DNA of 64,000 nt from Variovorax sp. PAMC26660 (lineage in GTDB: Bacteria > Pseudomonadota > Gammaproteobacteria > Burkholderiales > Burkholderiaceae_C): assembly GCF_014302995.1 (NCBI RefSeq), contig NZ_CP060295.1, positions 1,240,001-1,304,000 on the forward strand. The letters are read 5' to 3'. The notes beneath the pieces were generated by a model that saw nothing but the letters and a program-made list of their open reading frames with translations, did not search any database and was not told the origin of the DNA. A program made the translations under genes and the position numbers. Of this stretch, positions 1 through 11,238 are shown piece by piece (the stretch's first letter is position 1; every line of letters begins with the position of its first letter).

Positions 1-65
1 ATCATCACGCCGATGCCGATAGGGCCGAAGCGGGACTTGGGGTCGAAGTCGTTGGCGCGGCTCAT
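1..65 (-). CDS. tonB: TonB energy transducer, N-terminal fragment (cut by window edge)
   Basis: Only the first 21 codons lie in the window; they read MSRANDFDPKSRFGPIGIGV and then enter what should be the membrane anchor. The ATG overlaps the TGA of the preceding ExbD gene (ATGA), so it is the fourth gene of exbB-exbD-exbD-tonB. TonB spans the periplasm and passes proton-motive energy from ExbBD to outer-membrane receptors. The call rests on operon position and on a start typical of Burkholderiales TonB proteins as I recall them; the diagnostic proline-rich and C-terminal domains are outside the window. Confidence 0.75.
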   Translation of the reverse strand, partial: MSRANDFDPKSRFGPIGIGVM

Positions 66-496
66 GGGATGAACTGCTCCGAGCCCATGATGCCCAGCTT
101 GGTCAGGCCCGAGCGCTGCGCCGAGGCCATCACGCCGGCCACGATGTTGTACTTGGCGTGCCTGTCGGGGCGCAGGTGCACTTCAGGCTGCACCGCCTGC
201 GTCGCGATCTGCTCGAAGCGCCGTTCCACTTCCGCCAGGTCGGCAATGGCCTCGCCGTTCCACAGCACGGTGCTGTGTTCGTCGATGTCCACGCGCAGCA
301 CCTCGGGCTTCATGTCGATGGGCGGCGGGTTGCCGTTGGGCATGTTCAGGTTGACCGCATGCAACTGGATGGGGATGGTGATGATGAGCATGATCAGCAG
401 CACCAGCATCACGTCGATCAGGGGCGTGGTGTTGATGTCCATCATGGGCTCGTCGGACGGCGCACTGCGGCGGCGCCCCTGTTTTTCTTTTCGCAT
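62..496 (-). CDS. exbD: ExbD/TolR biopolymer transport protein (second copy)
   Basis: A 144-residue protein with a short cytoplasmic N-terminus, one membrane helix at about residues 25-45 that begins INTTPLIDVML, and a periplasmic ExbD/TolR domain. The aspartate of the LIDVML stretch is the family's proton-carrying residue. It forms the inner-membrane motor with ExbB that energises TonB. It follows another ExbD by 12 bases and its stop overlaps the tonB start. Two different ExbD genes in one tonB operon occur in other proteobacteria, where the second copy is often required for only some receptors. Confidence 0.93.
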   Translation of the reverse strand: MRKEKQGRRRSAPSDEPMMDINTTPLIDVMLVLLIMLIITIPIQLHAVNLNMPNGNPPPIDMKPEVLRVDIDEHSTVLWNGEAIADLAEVERRFEQIATQAVQPEVHLRPDRHAKYNIVAGVMASAQRSGLTKLGIMGSEQFIP

Positions 497-508
497 GGCT
501 GTGTCTTC

Positions 509-937
509 TCAGTTGCGCGCGGGCGGCTCGGTGATGAAGCCCACCTTGACGATGCCGGCGGACTGGCACGCGTAGATGATTTTTCCCACGGGCTCGTAGT
601 CGGAGTGCCAGTCGCCGCGGATGTGCACTTCGGGCTGCGGGGTCATGGCGGCCACTTTCTTGAGCTTGTCGGCCAGGGCGTTCACATCGCGCACGGGGGT
701 GTCGAACCAGTAGATGCGGCCCGTGGCGTCGACGGACAGCACGACGGTGTCGGGCTTGCTCTCGCGCACCTCGTTGCGCTCTTTGGGGACCTGCACCGGC
801 ACGGAGTAATTGACGACGGGAATGGTGATGAGAAAGATGATCAGCAGCACCAGCATCACGTCGACGAGCGGCGTGGTGTTGATGGAGGCAATGACCTGCT
901 CCTCGTCTCCCCCGGCGGATGGAATGTTCATCGCCAT
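509..937 (-). CDS. exbD: ExbD/TolR biopolymer transport protein (first copy)
   Basis: A 142-residue ExbD with the INTTPLVDVML signature at the start of its single membrane helix (about residues 18-40) and a periplasmic domain ending in GFITEPPARN. It shares the DVMLVLLI core with its downstream neighbour but differs in much of the periplasmic domain, so the two are diverged paralogues rather than a recent duplication. It lies 34 bases after exbB. A start two codons later (MNIPSAGG) is possible. Confidence 0.93.
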   Translation of the reverse strand: MAMNIPSAGGDEEQVIASINTTPLVDVMLVLLIIFLITIPVVNYSVPVQVPKERNEVRESKPDTVVLSVDATGRIYWFDTPVRDVNALADKLKKVAAMTPQPEVHIRGDWHSDYEPVGKIIYACQSAGIVKVGFITEPPARN

Positions 938-971
938 GATGTGGCCCGGTTCATTGCGGCGGCGCGGGGGC

Positions 972-1862
972 TCAGGCGGCGGCGCTGCCGGCCAGGATGA
1001 CCGAATGCAGTTCGCCGCTGAATTCGCGCACGTCGTCCATCACGGTGATGTTGCGACGCAGCAGCCAGTTGTAGCCGAGCACGGCGGGCACGGCCACGGC
1101 CAGGCCGATGGCGGTCATGATGAGCGATTCGCCCACGGGGCCTGCCACCTTGTCGATGGAGGCCTGGCCGGCGATGCCGATGGCGGTGAGGGCGTGGTAG
1201 ATGCCCCAGACGGTGCCGAAGAGGCCGACGAAGGGGGCTGTGGAACCCACGGTGGCCAGCAGCGACATGCCGTTGCTCAGGCGCCGTTGAACGCGTTCGG
1301 TGGCGCGGTGGATGCACAGGTCGACGAAGTCGGCAAAGTCGACCTTGCCGCGCAGGCCGTCATGCTTTTTGGTGGCGTGCACGCCGGCATCGGCGATGAA
1401 GCGGAAGGGGCTGCCTTCGGCGAGCTTCTCTGTGCCGGCCTGCACGGTTCGCTCGTTCCAGAACTCGTTGTCCACTTCCTTGGCCTGGCGGCCCATGCGC
1501 ATCTGCTCGAGCAGCTTGGTCACGATCACGTACCAGCTGCCCATGGACATGATCGCCAGGATGGCCAGCACGGCCTTGGCCACCAGGTCGCTCTGCGCCC
1601 ACAGGGCGCCTATGCCGTAGGGGTTGTCGACTTTGGTGGTCGCGGCGGCTGTTGCGGCTGGCACTGCGGCAGGCACCGTGGGTGCCGGGGCCGCGACGCT
1701 GCCGGCCGACGGGTCCGCTGCCGGTGCGGTGGTGGCGGGCGCAACGGCGGGTGCGGGTTCCGGCGTGGCCTGGGCGTTGGCAGCGTGCGGCGCGGCGGTC
1801 AGGGAGAGCGCCAGAACGAACGGAGCGGCTGCGGCCATCAGCTTCGCGAAAAAGGTCTTCAT
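972..1862 (-). CDS. exbB: ExbB/TolQ/MotA family proton channel
   Basis: About 296 residues. The protein opens with a signal-like segment (MKTFFAKLMAAAAPFVLALS) and an Ala/Pro-rich periplasmic linker to about residue 80, then the three-helix MotA/TolQ/ExbB domain with the conserved GLFGTVWGIYHAL stretch in the last third. ExbB pentamers surround an ExbD dimer and convert proton flow into TonB movement. The long cleaved N-terminal extension is typical of the subset of ExbB proteins encoded with TonB. Two ATG codons one triplet apart are possible starts; the second is used here. The upstream PLP enzyme ends 35 bases away on the same strand, so joint transcription is possible. Confidence 0.93.
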   Translation of the reverse strand: MKTFFAKLMAAAAPFVLALSLTAAPHAANAQATPEPAPAVAPATTAPAADPSAGSVAAPAPTVPAAVPAATAAATTKVDNPYGIGALWAQSDLVAKAVLAILAIMSMGSWYVIVTKLLEQMRMGRQAKEVDNEFWNERTVQAGTEKLAEGSPFRFIADAGVHATKKHDGLRGKVDFADFVDLCIHRATERVQRRLSNGMSLLATVGSTAPFVGLFGTVWGIYHALTAIGIAGQASIDKVAGPVGESLIMTAIGLAVAVPAVLGYNWLLRRNITVMDDVREFSGELHSVILAGSAAA

Positions 1863-1897
1863 CATGAGTGGTTCCAAAAATCAAAAACGGGAGCGAT

Positions 1898-3094
1898 TCA
1901 GGCGCCGGGTCCGGCTGCATGCCAGCCATGGGCCTTGCCCCATACGGCATACACGCTGGCACCCGTGCCGCGCACGACGTGGTAACGGTCGTAGGGGGCC
2001 GCGGTCATGCAGGCGTGGTGCGGCAGGATGCGCACGCGGCTGCCGACAGGCAGCGCATCGAACATCGCCTGCGCGGCGCCATCGCTGTCGCCATCGCAGG
2101 CGATGAGGCCGTGCTCCTGGTGCAGCTCGGCCACGCGCAATCCAGCCAGCGGTGTTGTGCCGTCCGCCTTGCAGATCAACCCGAAGCCAAGGCCGTCGCG
2201 AAACTCGGCGGCGGATTCGTCTTTCGACAGCGCGAGCCCGCCGGCGTCGATGAGCACGCGGCGCGACCGCGGGTTGTGGCCGATCACGGTGGCCAGCACC
2301 GACAGCGCGATGTCTTCGATCTCGCAGATGCCGCGCGCGGCCTGGTCCAGATCGAAGAAGGTGTACACGCCGGGGCGCATTTCGGTCACACCGTCGAGCC
2401 GTTCGGCACACACCGCCGTGGGCGTGGCGCCCACGCTGACGGTGTCCACCGTGAAGCCGGCCGCGCGCAGGCGCCCGGCCGCTTGCACCGCGCCGGCACG
2501 CTCGGTTTCGGCAATGGCGCGGATCGCGTCCAGCCCCTCGGCGTGATAGCTGTGGCCGGCATGCGTCAGCACGCCGGCCAGCGTCAGCGATCCGCTGCGT
2601 TGCACTTCGGCCGCGATGGCGAGCAGCGCCTCCTCGTCGTCGGGCGCGACACCGCCACGGCCGCCGCCAGTGTCGACCTCGATCAACAACCTGAAGGTCG
2701 CGCCGATGGCTCGCGCACGTGCGGCTGCTGCACGTACCGCTTCGACGCGGTCCGCGAGCAGGGTCACGCGGGCAGCGTGCGCGAGCTGGATGCGATGCAG
2801 CGCGTCGATCTTGCCCGCGCTGATGCCCACCGCATAGGTCAGGTCCAGGAAACCGTGGCGCGCGAAGTAATCGACCTCGGCCAGGGTGGACACGGTGATG
2901 GCGCCGCTGTGCCCGCGGGTGGCCAGGCGCGCCACCTCGGCCGACTTGGAGGTCTTCAGGTGCGGGCGCAGTGCCACGCCGTGGTGCGCCGCGCGCTGCG
3001 CCATCGCTTCGCAGTTGCGTTCGAGAACCGTGCTGTCGAGCAGCAGCGCCGGCGTGGTCAGCTCGCCCAACGCCGTGTGTGCGAGTTGCGTCAT
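1898..3094 (-). CDS. PLP-dependent D-amino-acid deaminase/aldolase (DSD1 / D-threonine aldolase-like)
   Basis: A 398-residue fold-type III PLP enzyme. The N-terminal alanine-racemase-like barrel holds RPHLKTSK with Lys47 as the likely PLP lysine; the C-terminal D-serine-dehydratase-like domain ends with HHACMT, whose His360-x-Cys362 matches the zinc pair of this family. Members act on D-serine, D-threonine or other beta-hydroxy D-amino acids. The sequence does not decide between dehydratase and aldolase. The start chosen overlaps the stop of the upstream gene (ATGA); a start three codons earlier also exists. Next to an M81 peptidase and an S12 peptidase, it would consume D-residues released from a peptide. 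Confidence 0.88.
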   Translation of the reverse strand: MTQLAHTALGELTTPALLLDSTVLERNCEAMAQRAAHHGVALRPHLKTSKSAEVARLATRGHSGAITVSTLAEVDYFARHGFLDLTYAVGISAGKIDALHRIQLAHAARVTLLADRVEAVRAAAARARAIGATFRLLIEVDTGGGRGGVAPDDEEALLAIAAEVQRSGSLTLAGVLTHAGHSYHAEGLDAIRAIAETERAGAVQAAGRLRAAGFTVDTVSVGATPTAVCAERLDGVTEMRPGVYTFFDLDQAARGICEIEDIALSVLATVIGHNPRSRRVLIDAGGLALSKDESAAEFRDGLGFGLICKADGTTPLAGLRVAELHQEHGLIACDGDSDGAAQAMFDALPVGSRVRILPHHACMTAAPYDRYHVVRGTGASVYAVWGKAHGWHAAGPGA

Positions 3095-5481
3095 CGGGTG
3101 CATCCGAGCTGGGCCATGATCCAGTCGATCTCTTCGGCCACGCGGCTCACGAAGGGCGGCAGCACCACCAGCGTCATGTGCTCGGCGCCTTCGATGCGAT
3201 GCAGGCGGCTTCGCGTCGACAGCCCCGCATGCGCCTCCTGGTACTCGGGCCAACGCCGTTGCACCTCGGCAGCTTCCTCGGCACCGGGCGGCAGCTTCTG
3301 CATGACCGTGGCCGACAACACCGCGAGCGGACGCGCGCCCAGGTCCGGCGAGGCGCCGGCCTGCCGGGCGACGTGCTGAAGGCCTTCGTGCTCCTTCACC
3401 ATCGTGTCGATGGTTTCCGGCGTGTAGTTCGCGGCCATCTGTCGCAGGACATGGGGCATGTCGGCAAAGATGGCCTGGATCGGCGCAAAGTCCGGCGGCG
3501 GCACACCGCCGGCCTGGAATTCGGCGCGTTTCTTGCGCTCCGGCGCGAGCTGTTCCGCCGGCAGGCCCTTGAACAGCTCGAACTGCTCCGGGTGGCTGGC
3601 GTCGAGCATCACGACACCGGCCACCTGTTCCGGGTACAGGCCGGTGTAGATGCGGTTGAGCAGCCCGCCGAGCGAATGGCCGATCAGAACGATGGGGCCG
3701 GTGACCTCGGCCGCGGCCAGCAGCGCATGCAATTGCTGCGCACTGCGCTTTCCGTCGAAGGGCGCGTCGTCGGCCTCGCTCCAGCCCATGCCTGCGCGGT
3801 CGTAGCTGATCACCGGGTACTTGGCCGACAGCACCTGCTGCAGGCGCGCGTAGATCGGCGAGGCGCAGCCGCCACCGGCTTCGATCACCAGCGTGGGCTG
3901 CAGGGCACTGGCCGGCACGGGGCCGCTGCGCTGAAGGTGCATCTGGCGTCCGTCGATGGTGTACAGCTCGCCGGGCGCGGGCATCCCGCGCCCGTCCATC
4001 GACGACGGCAACCGTGCGGCGCGTTTCGGCTCTTCCACGCGCGGCCAGTAGTCGAGGTCGCGCACGCGGTACGGCAGGTTGGCGAAGTCGGTGCTCAGCG
4101 CAGCCGGCGTCGACACGTAGAGCACCGACTTGGCGATCGGGCCGAACTCGGCATGAAAATGCTGCGCCGACTTCACCACGACCAGCTTCTTGGCCGCCAG
4201 GTCGATGCCCAGGCCCGTGAAGAGGTCGGACCCGATGACCTGGTTGCGCTTGCTGATGAGCACGATGTCCACGCCGTTCGCCGCCTGCACCCACACGCAG
4301 GGGCCCATGGGCGTGTGGTTGCCCACGGCAAGGCCGCGTTGCGTGTGCGCGTCCTTCACGGCCTTGACGGTCACGTGCAGGTCGATGGGGTCGCCCGAGG
4401 CCGGGCCGCACTTGCCGCCCAGCCGCAGCTCGAAGCTGGCGCCGACGCCCGCGTCGCGGCACAGCTGCACCGCGCCCAGGTCCCAGACGCCGCCGAAGGC
4501 CACGTTGGCGATGCCGCGCTCGATCATTGCGCGCAGCATGAAGGTGCTGTCGCTGGTGGCGCCGCCGCCAGCGTTGTCGGCCGTGTCGGCAATGACCACC
4601 GGGCCGCCCGACGTGGCCATGGCCTGGTCGAGCGTCTCGTCGATAGAGAGCGAGGGAACGCCGGTCTGGTGGCGCAGGTCCCAGAACTCGCGGCCCAGTT
4701 CTTCGGCCAGCTTTGCGGCCAGCACGGGGTCGTTGTCCGTCACCACCCACAGCTTGGCGCCGGACTCCGGCACGTCGGCCCATGGGAAGCCATGGCCCAG
4801 CGACACCGAAAGCACGCCCGGCAACTTCTCGCAGGCTTCCATGCGGCGCACGAAGCCGGCCATCGGTTCGCGCGTGGTGTGCCACTTGCCCACCATGCGG
4901 CAGTCGTGCACGGCCGTCACCGGCCGCACGCGGCCCTGTGCGGTGTCCATCACGATACGGACCAATTCCTGCAAGCGGTCCAGCGCGTCGGTGTGCGGAT
5001 ATTCCTTGTAGCAAATGATCACGTCCGCTTCGTTCAGCATCTGCTGCGTGAAGTGGCAGTGCAGGTCGAGCGACACGCCGATGGTCACCTTCGGGCCGAC
5101 CAGGGCACGCACGCGCGAGATCAGGTCGCCTTCGCAATCGTCGTAGCCGTCGGCCACCATGGCGCCGTGCAGCACCAGGATCACGCCGTCCACCGGGCCG
5201 GCATCGCGCAGGTCGGCCAGGATCTCGTCGCGCAGGCTCTCGTACACCGGGCGCACGGTGCGCCCCAGCGGCTGTGCAAAGGCCAGCAGGCTCTCGACCA
5301 TCTCGTGGCCTTCGGCGGCCAGTTGCTTGCGCACTTCCACCGCGAACATGCCGTAGCCGCTCGCGTCGCGCGTGCTGGAGTCGCCGCGGAAGATGCCGTA
5401 TTCGTTGTAGCTGCCCCAGCCGGTGGGGGCGGAGACGAAGGTGTTGGTTTCGGTGGCGAACAGGGTGGTGAAGAACTTCAT
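3091..5481 (-). CDS. M81 (MlrC-like) metallopeptidase fused to an alpha/beta hydrolase
   Basis: A 796-residue, two-domain protein. Residues 1 to about 494 are an M81/MlrC-type metallopeptidase: it starts LFATETNTF, and Asp139-x-His141 followed by His163 fits the D-x-H...H zinc-ligand spacing of MlrC, the enzyme that degrades linearised microcystin. Residues 495-796 are an alpha/beta hydrolase with the nucleophile elbow GHSLGG (Ser603) and a late His768; the acid residue is not obvious. M81 proteins normally end shortly after the PYRVRDLDYW-type stretch seen here, so the hydrolase is an added domain with no stop codon between. The start overlaps the stop of the upstream gene (ATGA). The fusion could also reflect a lost stop codon, although both halves look intact. 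Confidence 0.85.
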   Translation of the reverse strand: MKFFTTLFATETNTFVSAPTGWGSYNEYGIFRGDSSTRDASGYGMFAVEVRKQLAAEGHEMVESLLAFAQPLGRTVRPVYESLRDEILADLRDAGPVDGVILVLHGAMVADGYDDCEGDLISRVRALVGPKVTIGVSLDLHCHFTQQMLNEADVIICYKEYPHTDALDRLQELVRIVMDTAQGRVRPVTAVHDCRMVGKWHTTREPMAGFVRRMEACEKLPGVLSVSLGHGFPWADVPESGAKLWVVTDNDPVLAAKLAEELGREFWDLRHQTGVPSLSIDETLDQAMATSGGPVVIADTADNAGGGATSDSTFMLRAMIERGIANVAFGGVWDLGAVQLCRDAGVGASFELRLGGKCGPASGDPIDLHVTVKAVKDAHTQRGLAVGNHTPMGPCVWVQAANGVDIVLISKRNQVIGSDLFTGLGIDLAAKKLVVVKSAQHFHAEFGPIAKSVLYVSTPAALSTDFANLPYRVRDLDYWPRVEEPKRAARLPSSMDGRGMPAPGELYTIDGRQMHLQRSGPVPASALQPTLVIEAGGGCASPIYARLQQVLSAKYPVISYDRAGMGWSEADDAPFDGKRSAQQLHALLAAAEVTGPIVLIGHSLGGLLNRIYTGLYPEQVAGVVMLDASHPEQFELFKGLPAEQLAPERKKRAEFQAGGVPPPDFAPIQAIFADMPHVLRQMAANYTPETIDTMVKEHEGLQHVARQAGASPDLGARPLAVLSATVMQKLPPGAEEAAEVQRRWPEYQEAHAGLSTRSRLHRIEGAEHMTLVVLPPFVSRVAEEIDWIMAQLGCTR

Positions 5482-7160
5482 GCGCGTGACTCCTGACGGG
5501 CAAGGTGAATGTTTCGCGCGCGCAGGGTGTCCAGCCGCAGTCCCACGACCCGGCCTGCCTTGCGCTCCACGTTGAGGATCGATTTGCCCATCCGGGCCAG
5601 CACCGGATTGGCGGAGGTCAGCACCATCACGTCGGCCGACAGCGGCGTCAGCAAGCACAGGTGCTGGCCGTGGCGGCCTTGCACCGTGAGCTGCAGCGTG
5701 CCGTCGACCAGCGCCATCTGCGCGGTGGCGTCGAGGTCGGCGCTGGTGTAGTTGCCGCACAGCGCGTCGGCCAGCGACGCGGCATCGGGCGCCGTTGCGG
5801 GCAGGCGCTCGAAGCGGCGCGGCAGCCCGCCTTCATGCAGCACCAGCGTGTCGGGCGTGCGCTGCGGATCGATGTCGCTGGCATCGATCACGAGGTCGTT
5901 GATCGGGAGGTCCTGCACGCCCAGCCACAGTTTGCCGTCGCCCTGGTGCATCAGTTGCGGGCCGGAGGCCTGCCACGACATGGCCAGCTTGCCGCCGGCG
6001 TCCGAAAAGCCGAGCACGCTGCCGGTGGACGGCGCGTGGTAGCGCTGGCCGAGCAGCGCGGGGAAGTCGCTGGCCAGCGGTCGCACTTCACGCGGCGCGA
6101 GCACGTCGGGCAGCAGCAGCTCGATCGCGTTGAGGGCCAGCGCCGACGCACCCACCGCGGCGCCGTTCACCATGACGATGATGTCCAGCCCGTGGGCCGG
6201 CACGGTGATCATCTGCGACTGGGCGCCAAGGACCGCACCCGCGTGGTGAATGATCTCGACCCCGCGGTAGGGATGGCGCGCCAGCCCGTAGCCGTAGGTC
6301 ACCTTCGAGCCCGAAGACAGGATGGTGGGTTCGGACAGCAGGGCCCAGCTTTTGGCGCTGCCCACGGTCTTCTCGCTGCTGCGCATGTGCGCGAGCCAGC
6401 GCAGCATGTCGTCCACCGTCGACACCAGCGAGCCGCCGCCGTCGAGTTCGCAGGGGTACACGCCGCGTTGCCATCCGCCGCCGGATGTGGGCATGTACAG
6501 GCCGGCCAGGCCGGGGACCACCTCGTGGTCGGTCGCCACCGAGGCGGTGTCGGGCATGTTCAGCGGCCCGAAGATGCGCGCCTTCAGGAAGTCGTTGAAG
6601 CTCTGTCCGCTCACGCGCTCGACGATCTTCGCCAGCAGGTGGTAGCCGCCGTTGCTGTAGACCATCTGCGTGCCGGGCTCGAAGTTCAGTTCGCTCTGGC
6701 GCGCCATGGCAGGCAGCCCCGGGCCGGGCTCGGTGAAGGTGAGGCCGTGCGCAATGGCCCACAGCTCGTCGTGGCCACGCCAGCCGCTCGTGTGCGCCAG
6801 CAGGTGGCGCAGCGTGGGGCCGTTGGCGCTCAGCGCCGGCATTTCGGGCAGGTGCTTCTGCACGGGGTCTTCGACGTCGAGCAGCCCGTCTTCGGCCAGT
6901 AGCAGCACGGCCAGCGCGGTGAAGTGCTTGCTGGTGGAGGCGATGCGCATGCGCGTGGTCGGCGTGTTGGCCACGCCCATTTCCAGGCTGGCCATGCCGA
7001 CGGCGCGCCGGTACAGCAGGCGGCCGTTGCGTGCGATGCCGATCACCATGCCGGGCGCGTCGCCGCGGTTGAAGGGCGCCACCAGTGCGTCGATGGCGGC
7101 CAGCGCGGCCGCCTCCGCGGCGGCGGTGTCAGGTAAGGGAGGCGAAGGTTGTTGTGACAT
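5478..7160 (-). CDS. S12 family serine peptidase / beta-lactamase-fold hydrolase (MlrB or D-aminopeptidase-like)
   Basis: A 560-residue serine hydrolase of the penicillin-recognising fold. Catalytic motifs are in order: Ser75-T-S-Lys78, Tyr168-S-Asn170 and His306-A-Gly308. About 190 C-terminal residues beyond the catalytic domain resemble the extra beta-barrel domains of D-aminopeptidases and other long S12 enzymes. No signal peptide is visible, so it is probably cytoplasmic. Known S12 members include D-aminopeptidase, esterases and MlrB of the microcystin pathway. Its stop overlaps the M81 gene start, and a D-amino-acid lyase follows, favouring a peptidase role over beta-lactam hydrolysis. 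Substrate specificity cannot be read from sequence. Confidence 0.87.
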   Translation of the reverse strand: MSQQPSPPLPDTAAAEAAALAAIDALVAPFNRGDAPGMVIGIARNGRLLYRRAVGMASLEMGVANTPTTRMRIASTSKHFTALAVLLLAEDGLLDVEDPVQKHLPEMPALSANGPTLRHLLAHTSGWRGHDELWAIAHGLTFTEPGPGLPAMARQSELNFEPGTQMVYSNGGYHLLAKIVERVSGQSFNDFLKARIFGPLNMPDTASVATDHEVVPGLAGLYMPTSGGGWQRGVYPCELDGGGSLVSTVDDMLRWLAHMRSSEKTVGSAKSWALLSEPTILSSGSKVTYGYGLARHPYRGVEIIHHAGAVLGAQSQMITVPAHGLDIIVMVNGAAVGASALALNAIELLLPDVLAPREVRPLASDFPALLGQRYHAPSTGSVLGFSDAGGKLAMSWQASGPQLMHQGDGKLWLGVQDLPINDLVIDASDIDPQRTPDTLVLHEGGLPRRFERLPATAPDAASLADALCGNYTSADLDATAQMALVDGTLQLTVQGRHGQHLCLLTPLSADVMVLTSANPVLARMGKSILNVERKAGRVVGLRLDTLRARNIHLARQESRA

Positions 7161-7202
7161 GGAAGGACAACGAAAGGGGGTGGGAGATGAACGAGGAAAA
7201 GA

Positions 7203-8627
7203 TCAGGTGGGCCGCGCCGCGCGCATGAGGCGCACGAACGGGCCTTCGGTGGCGCGCAGCACCATGGCGCCGAGGACACCGCCGATCAGCGTCGTGGCAA
7301 CGATGGACACCGCCAACCCGTTGGGCACGGACTTGAGGGCGTCCGACAACATGCCCACCACCAGTGGCCCCAGCACGCCGAACGGCAGGCCGCCCACGGA
7401 AAGCAGTGCGATGGTGCGGGCGCGCAGGTGGGGCGGTGCCGCGTCCTGCAGCACGTTGGGCAGCAGCACCGCGCCGCTGATGAGCGGCACCACCAGCAGG
7501 GCCAGCAACGCGAACGCATCGGTCGCCGAGCGCGTGAAGAGCAGCAGCGTCGACAACAAGGCGGCCGTGAGGTTGCCCAGCATGATGATGCGCAGCGCGG
7601 CGGCCGGCCCCATGCGGGGCTGCACGTAGCGCATCGCCGCCACGCCCAGCAGGCCGCCGACCACCGTGCCGCACAGGAAGGCCAGGCCCATGCCTTGGCC
7701 CATCTGGGCCGGCGTGATGCCGTACGAGCGTGCCGCCATGATCGGCAGCCAGGTGCCGATCGAGCTCATCCCGACGCTCGCCAGGCCCGCGCCGATCACC
7801 AGGCCGGCGAAGGTGCGCCAGTGCAGGCGAAGGTGATCTCGGAAGCTGACGGTGCTGGCCGCATCGTCCGCATCGGCTTGACTCGCCGCAGGTGCGGCAT
7901 GGTGTGTCACCGTAGCCGCTGAAGAAACGGGCTGCGCCTTCCCGCGTCGCGTCCGGCGGATCGACAGCACCAGCAATGCCACCGGCAGGCCCGCCGACGC
8001 CATCACGAAGAAGGTCAGCCGCCATGCCTCCAGGTGCTGCATCGACGCGGGCAGCCAGGGCCGCAGGTCTTCCGTCAGGTGCACGACGGTGCCACCGAGC
8101 AAGGCGCCCAGCGCGCTGCCGAAGATGGCCGACAGCGCGAACACTGCGTTGGCCATCACCCGCTGCGCGCGCGGGAACAGGTCGGGAATCATGCTGTTGG
8201 TGATGGGTGTGAGGCCCGCCTCGCCCACCCCCAGGCCGATGGAGGCGATGAACAGCACGCCGTAGTCCATTGCGGTGCCGCGCATCGCGGTGGCAGCGCT
8301 CCACAGCAGCACACAGGCGGCCAGCACCACGCGCCGGTCGTAGCGGTCGCTCAGCCAGCCCAGGGGCAGCGTGGCGATGCCGGTGAACAGCACGATGCCC
8401 GCGCCCTGCAGCAGCCCCAGTTGCGTGTCGGAGAGCGACAGCGCAATGCGCATCGGCTCCGTCAGCAGCGTGAGGATGACCTTGTCGATCGAGCCCAGCA
8501 CCGTCGCGATGACCAGCACCGCCAGCGCGTACCAGGCGCTGGACGGTGCCTTGCGTGCCGTTTCTTGTGCTGCGGGGCTCGTCGCATCCGGCGGCAACGC
8601 GGCCGCCAGTGGCGTAAGGCTCGACAT
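7203..8627 (-). CDS. MFS transporter (spinster-like)
   Basis: A 474-residue, 12-helix major facilitator. The loop between helices 2 and 3 carries GWLSDRYDRR, the MFS signature, and helix 5 region carries GVGEAGLTP, typical of the spinster branch. A soluble loop rich in Ala/His/Asp lies between helices 6 and 7. It starts one base after the stop of the TonB-dependent receptor gene, so the two are co-transcribed and this is the natural inner-membrane carrier for whatever the receptor brings into the periplasm. The peptidase gene follows after 42 bases. Confidence 0.9.
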   Translation of the reverse strand: MSSLTPLAAALPPDATSPAAQETARKAPSSAWYALAVLVIATVLGSIDKVILTLLTEPMRIALSLSDTQLGLLQGAGIVLFTGIATLPLGWLSDRYDRRVVLAACVLLWSAATAMRGTAMDYGVLFIASIGLGVGEAGLTPITNSMIPDLFPRAQRVMANAVFALSAIFGSALGALLGGTVVHLTEDLRPWLPASMQHLEAWRLTFFVMASAGLPVALLVLSIRRTRRGKAQPVSSAATVTHHAAPAASQADADDAASTVSFRDHLRLHWRTFAGLVIGAGLASVGMSSIGTWLPIMAARSYGITPAQMGQGMGLAFLCGTVVGGLLGVAAMRYVQPRMGPAAALRIIMLGNLTAALLSTLLLFTRSATDAFALLALLVVPLISGAVLLPNVLQDAAPPHLRARTIALLSVGGLPFGVLGPLVVGMLSDALKSVPNGLAVSIVATTLIGGVLGAMVLRATEGPFVRLMRAARPT

Positions 8628-8628
8628 C

Positions 8629-11166
<2,538 letters not shown>

Positions 11167-11204
11167 GGGGGTGTCTCCAGAGTGGTATTTGTTTTGGTAT
11201 CCAC

Positions 11205-11234
11205 TGAGACGAATGCCCGGTCACATTCCGGTAA
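11205..11234 (-). promoter_or_regulatory. ECF-type promoter of the TonB-dependent receptor gene
   Basis: Read on the minus strand, TTACCGGAA, 14 bases, CGTCTCA. The GGAA and CGTC elements are the usual shapes of ECF -35 and -10 boxes. The -10 ends 39 bases before the receptor ATG. The same two blocks with the same 14-base gap occur before the sigma-factor gene and before the orphan STN gene. Confidence 0.75.
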
Positions 11235-11238
11235 TAAC

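Noticed and set aside
158..1000. Long plus-strand open frames, rich in His, Arg and Gly, opposite exbD and exbB
   Set aside because: They are antisense shadows of high-GC coding sequence; composition is unlike any protein and the minus-strand genes are certain.
1898..5503. A single 1201-codon frame that would join three genes
   Set aside because: Only its last 398 codons read as a protein, the PLP enzyme; the earlier part is out of frame with the M81-hydrolase gene, which is in another frame with real motifs.
5478..7160. Antibiotic-resistance beta-lactamase
   Set aside because: No signal peptide, long C-terminal extension and peptidase context make a resistance role unlikely despite SxxK, YSN and HAG motifs.
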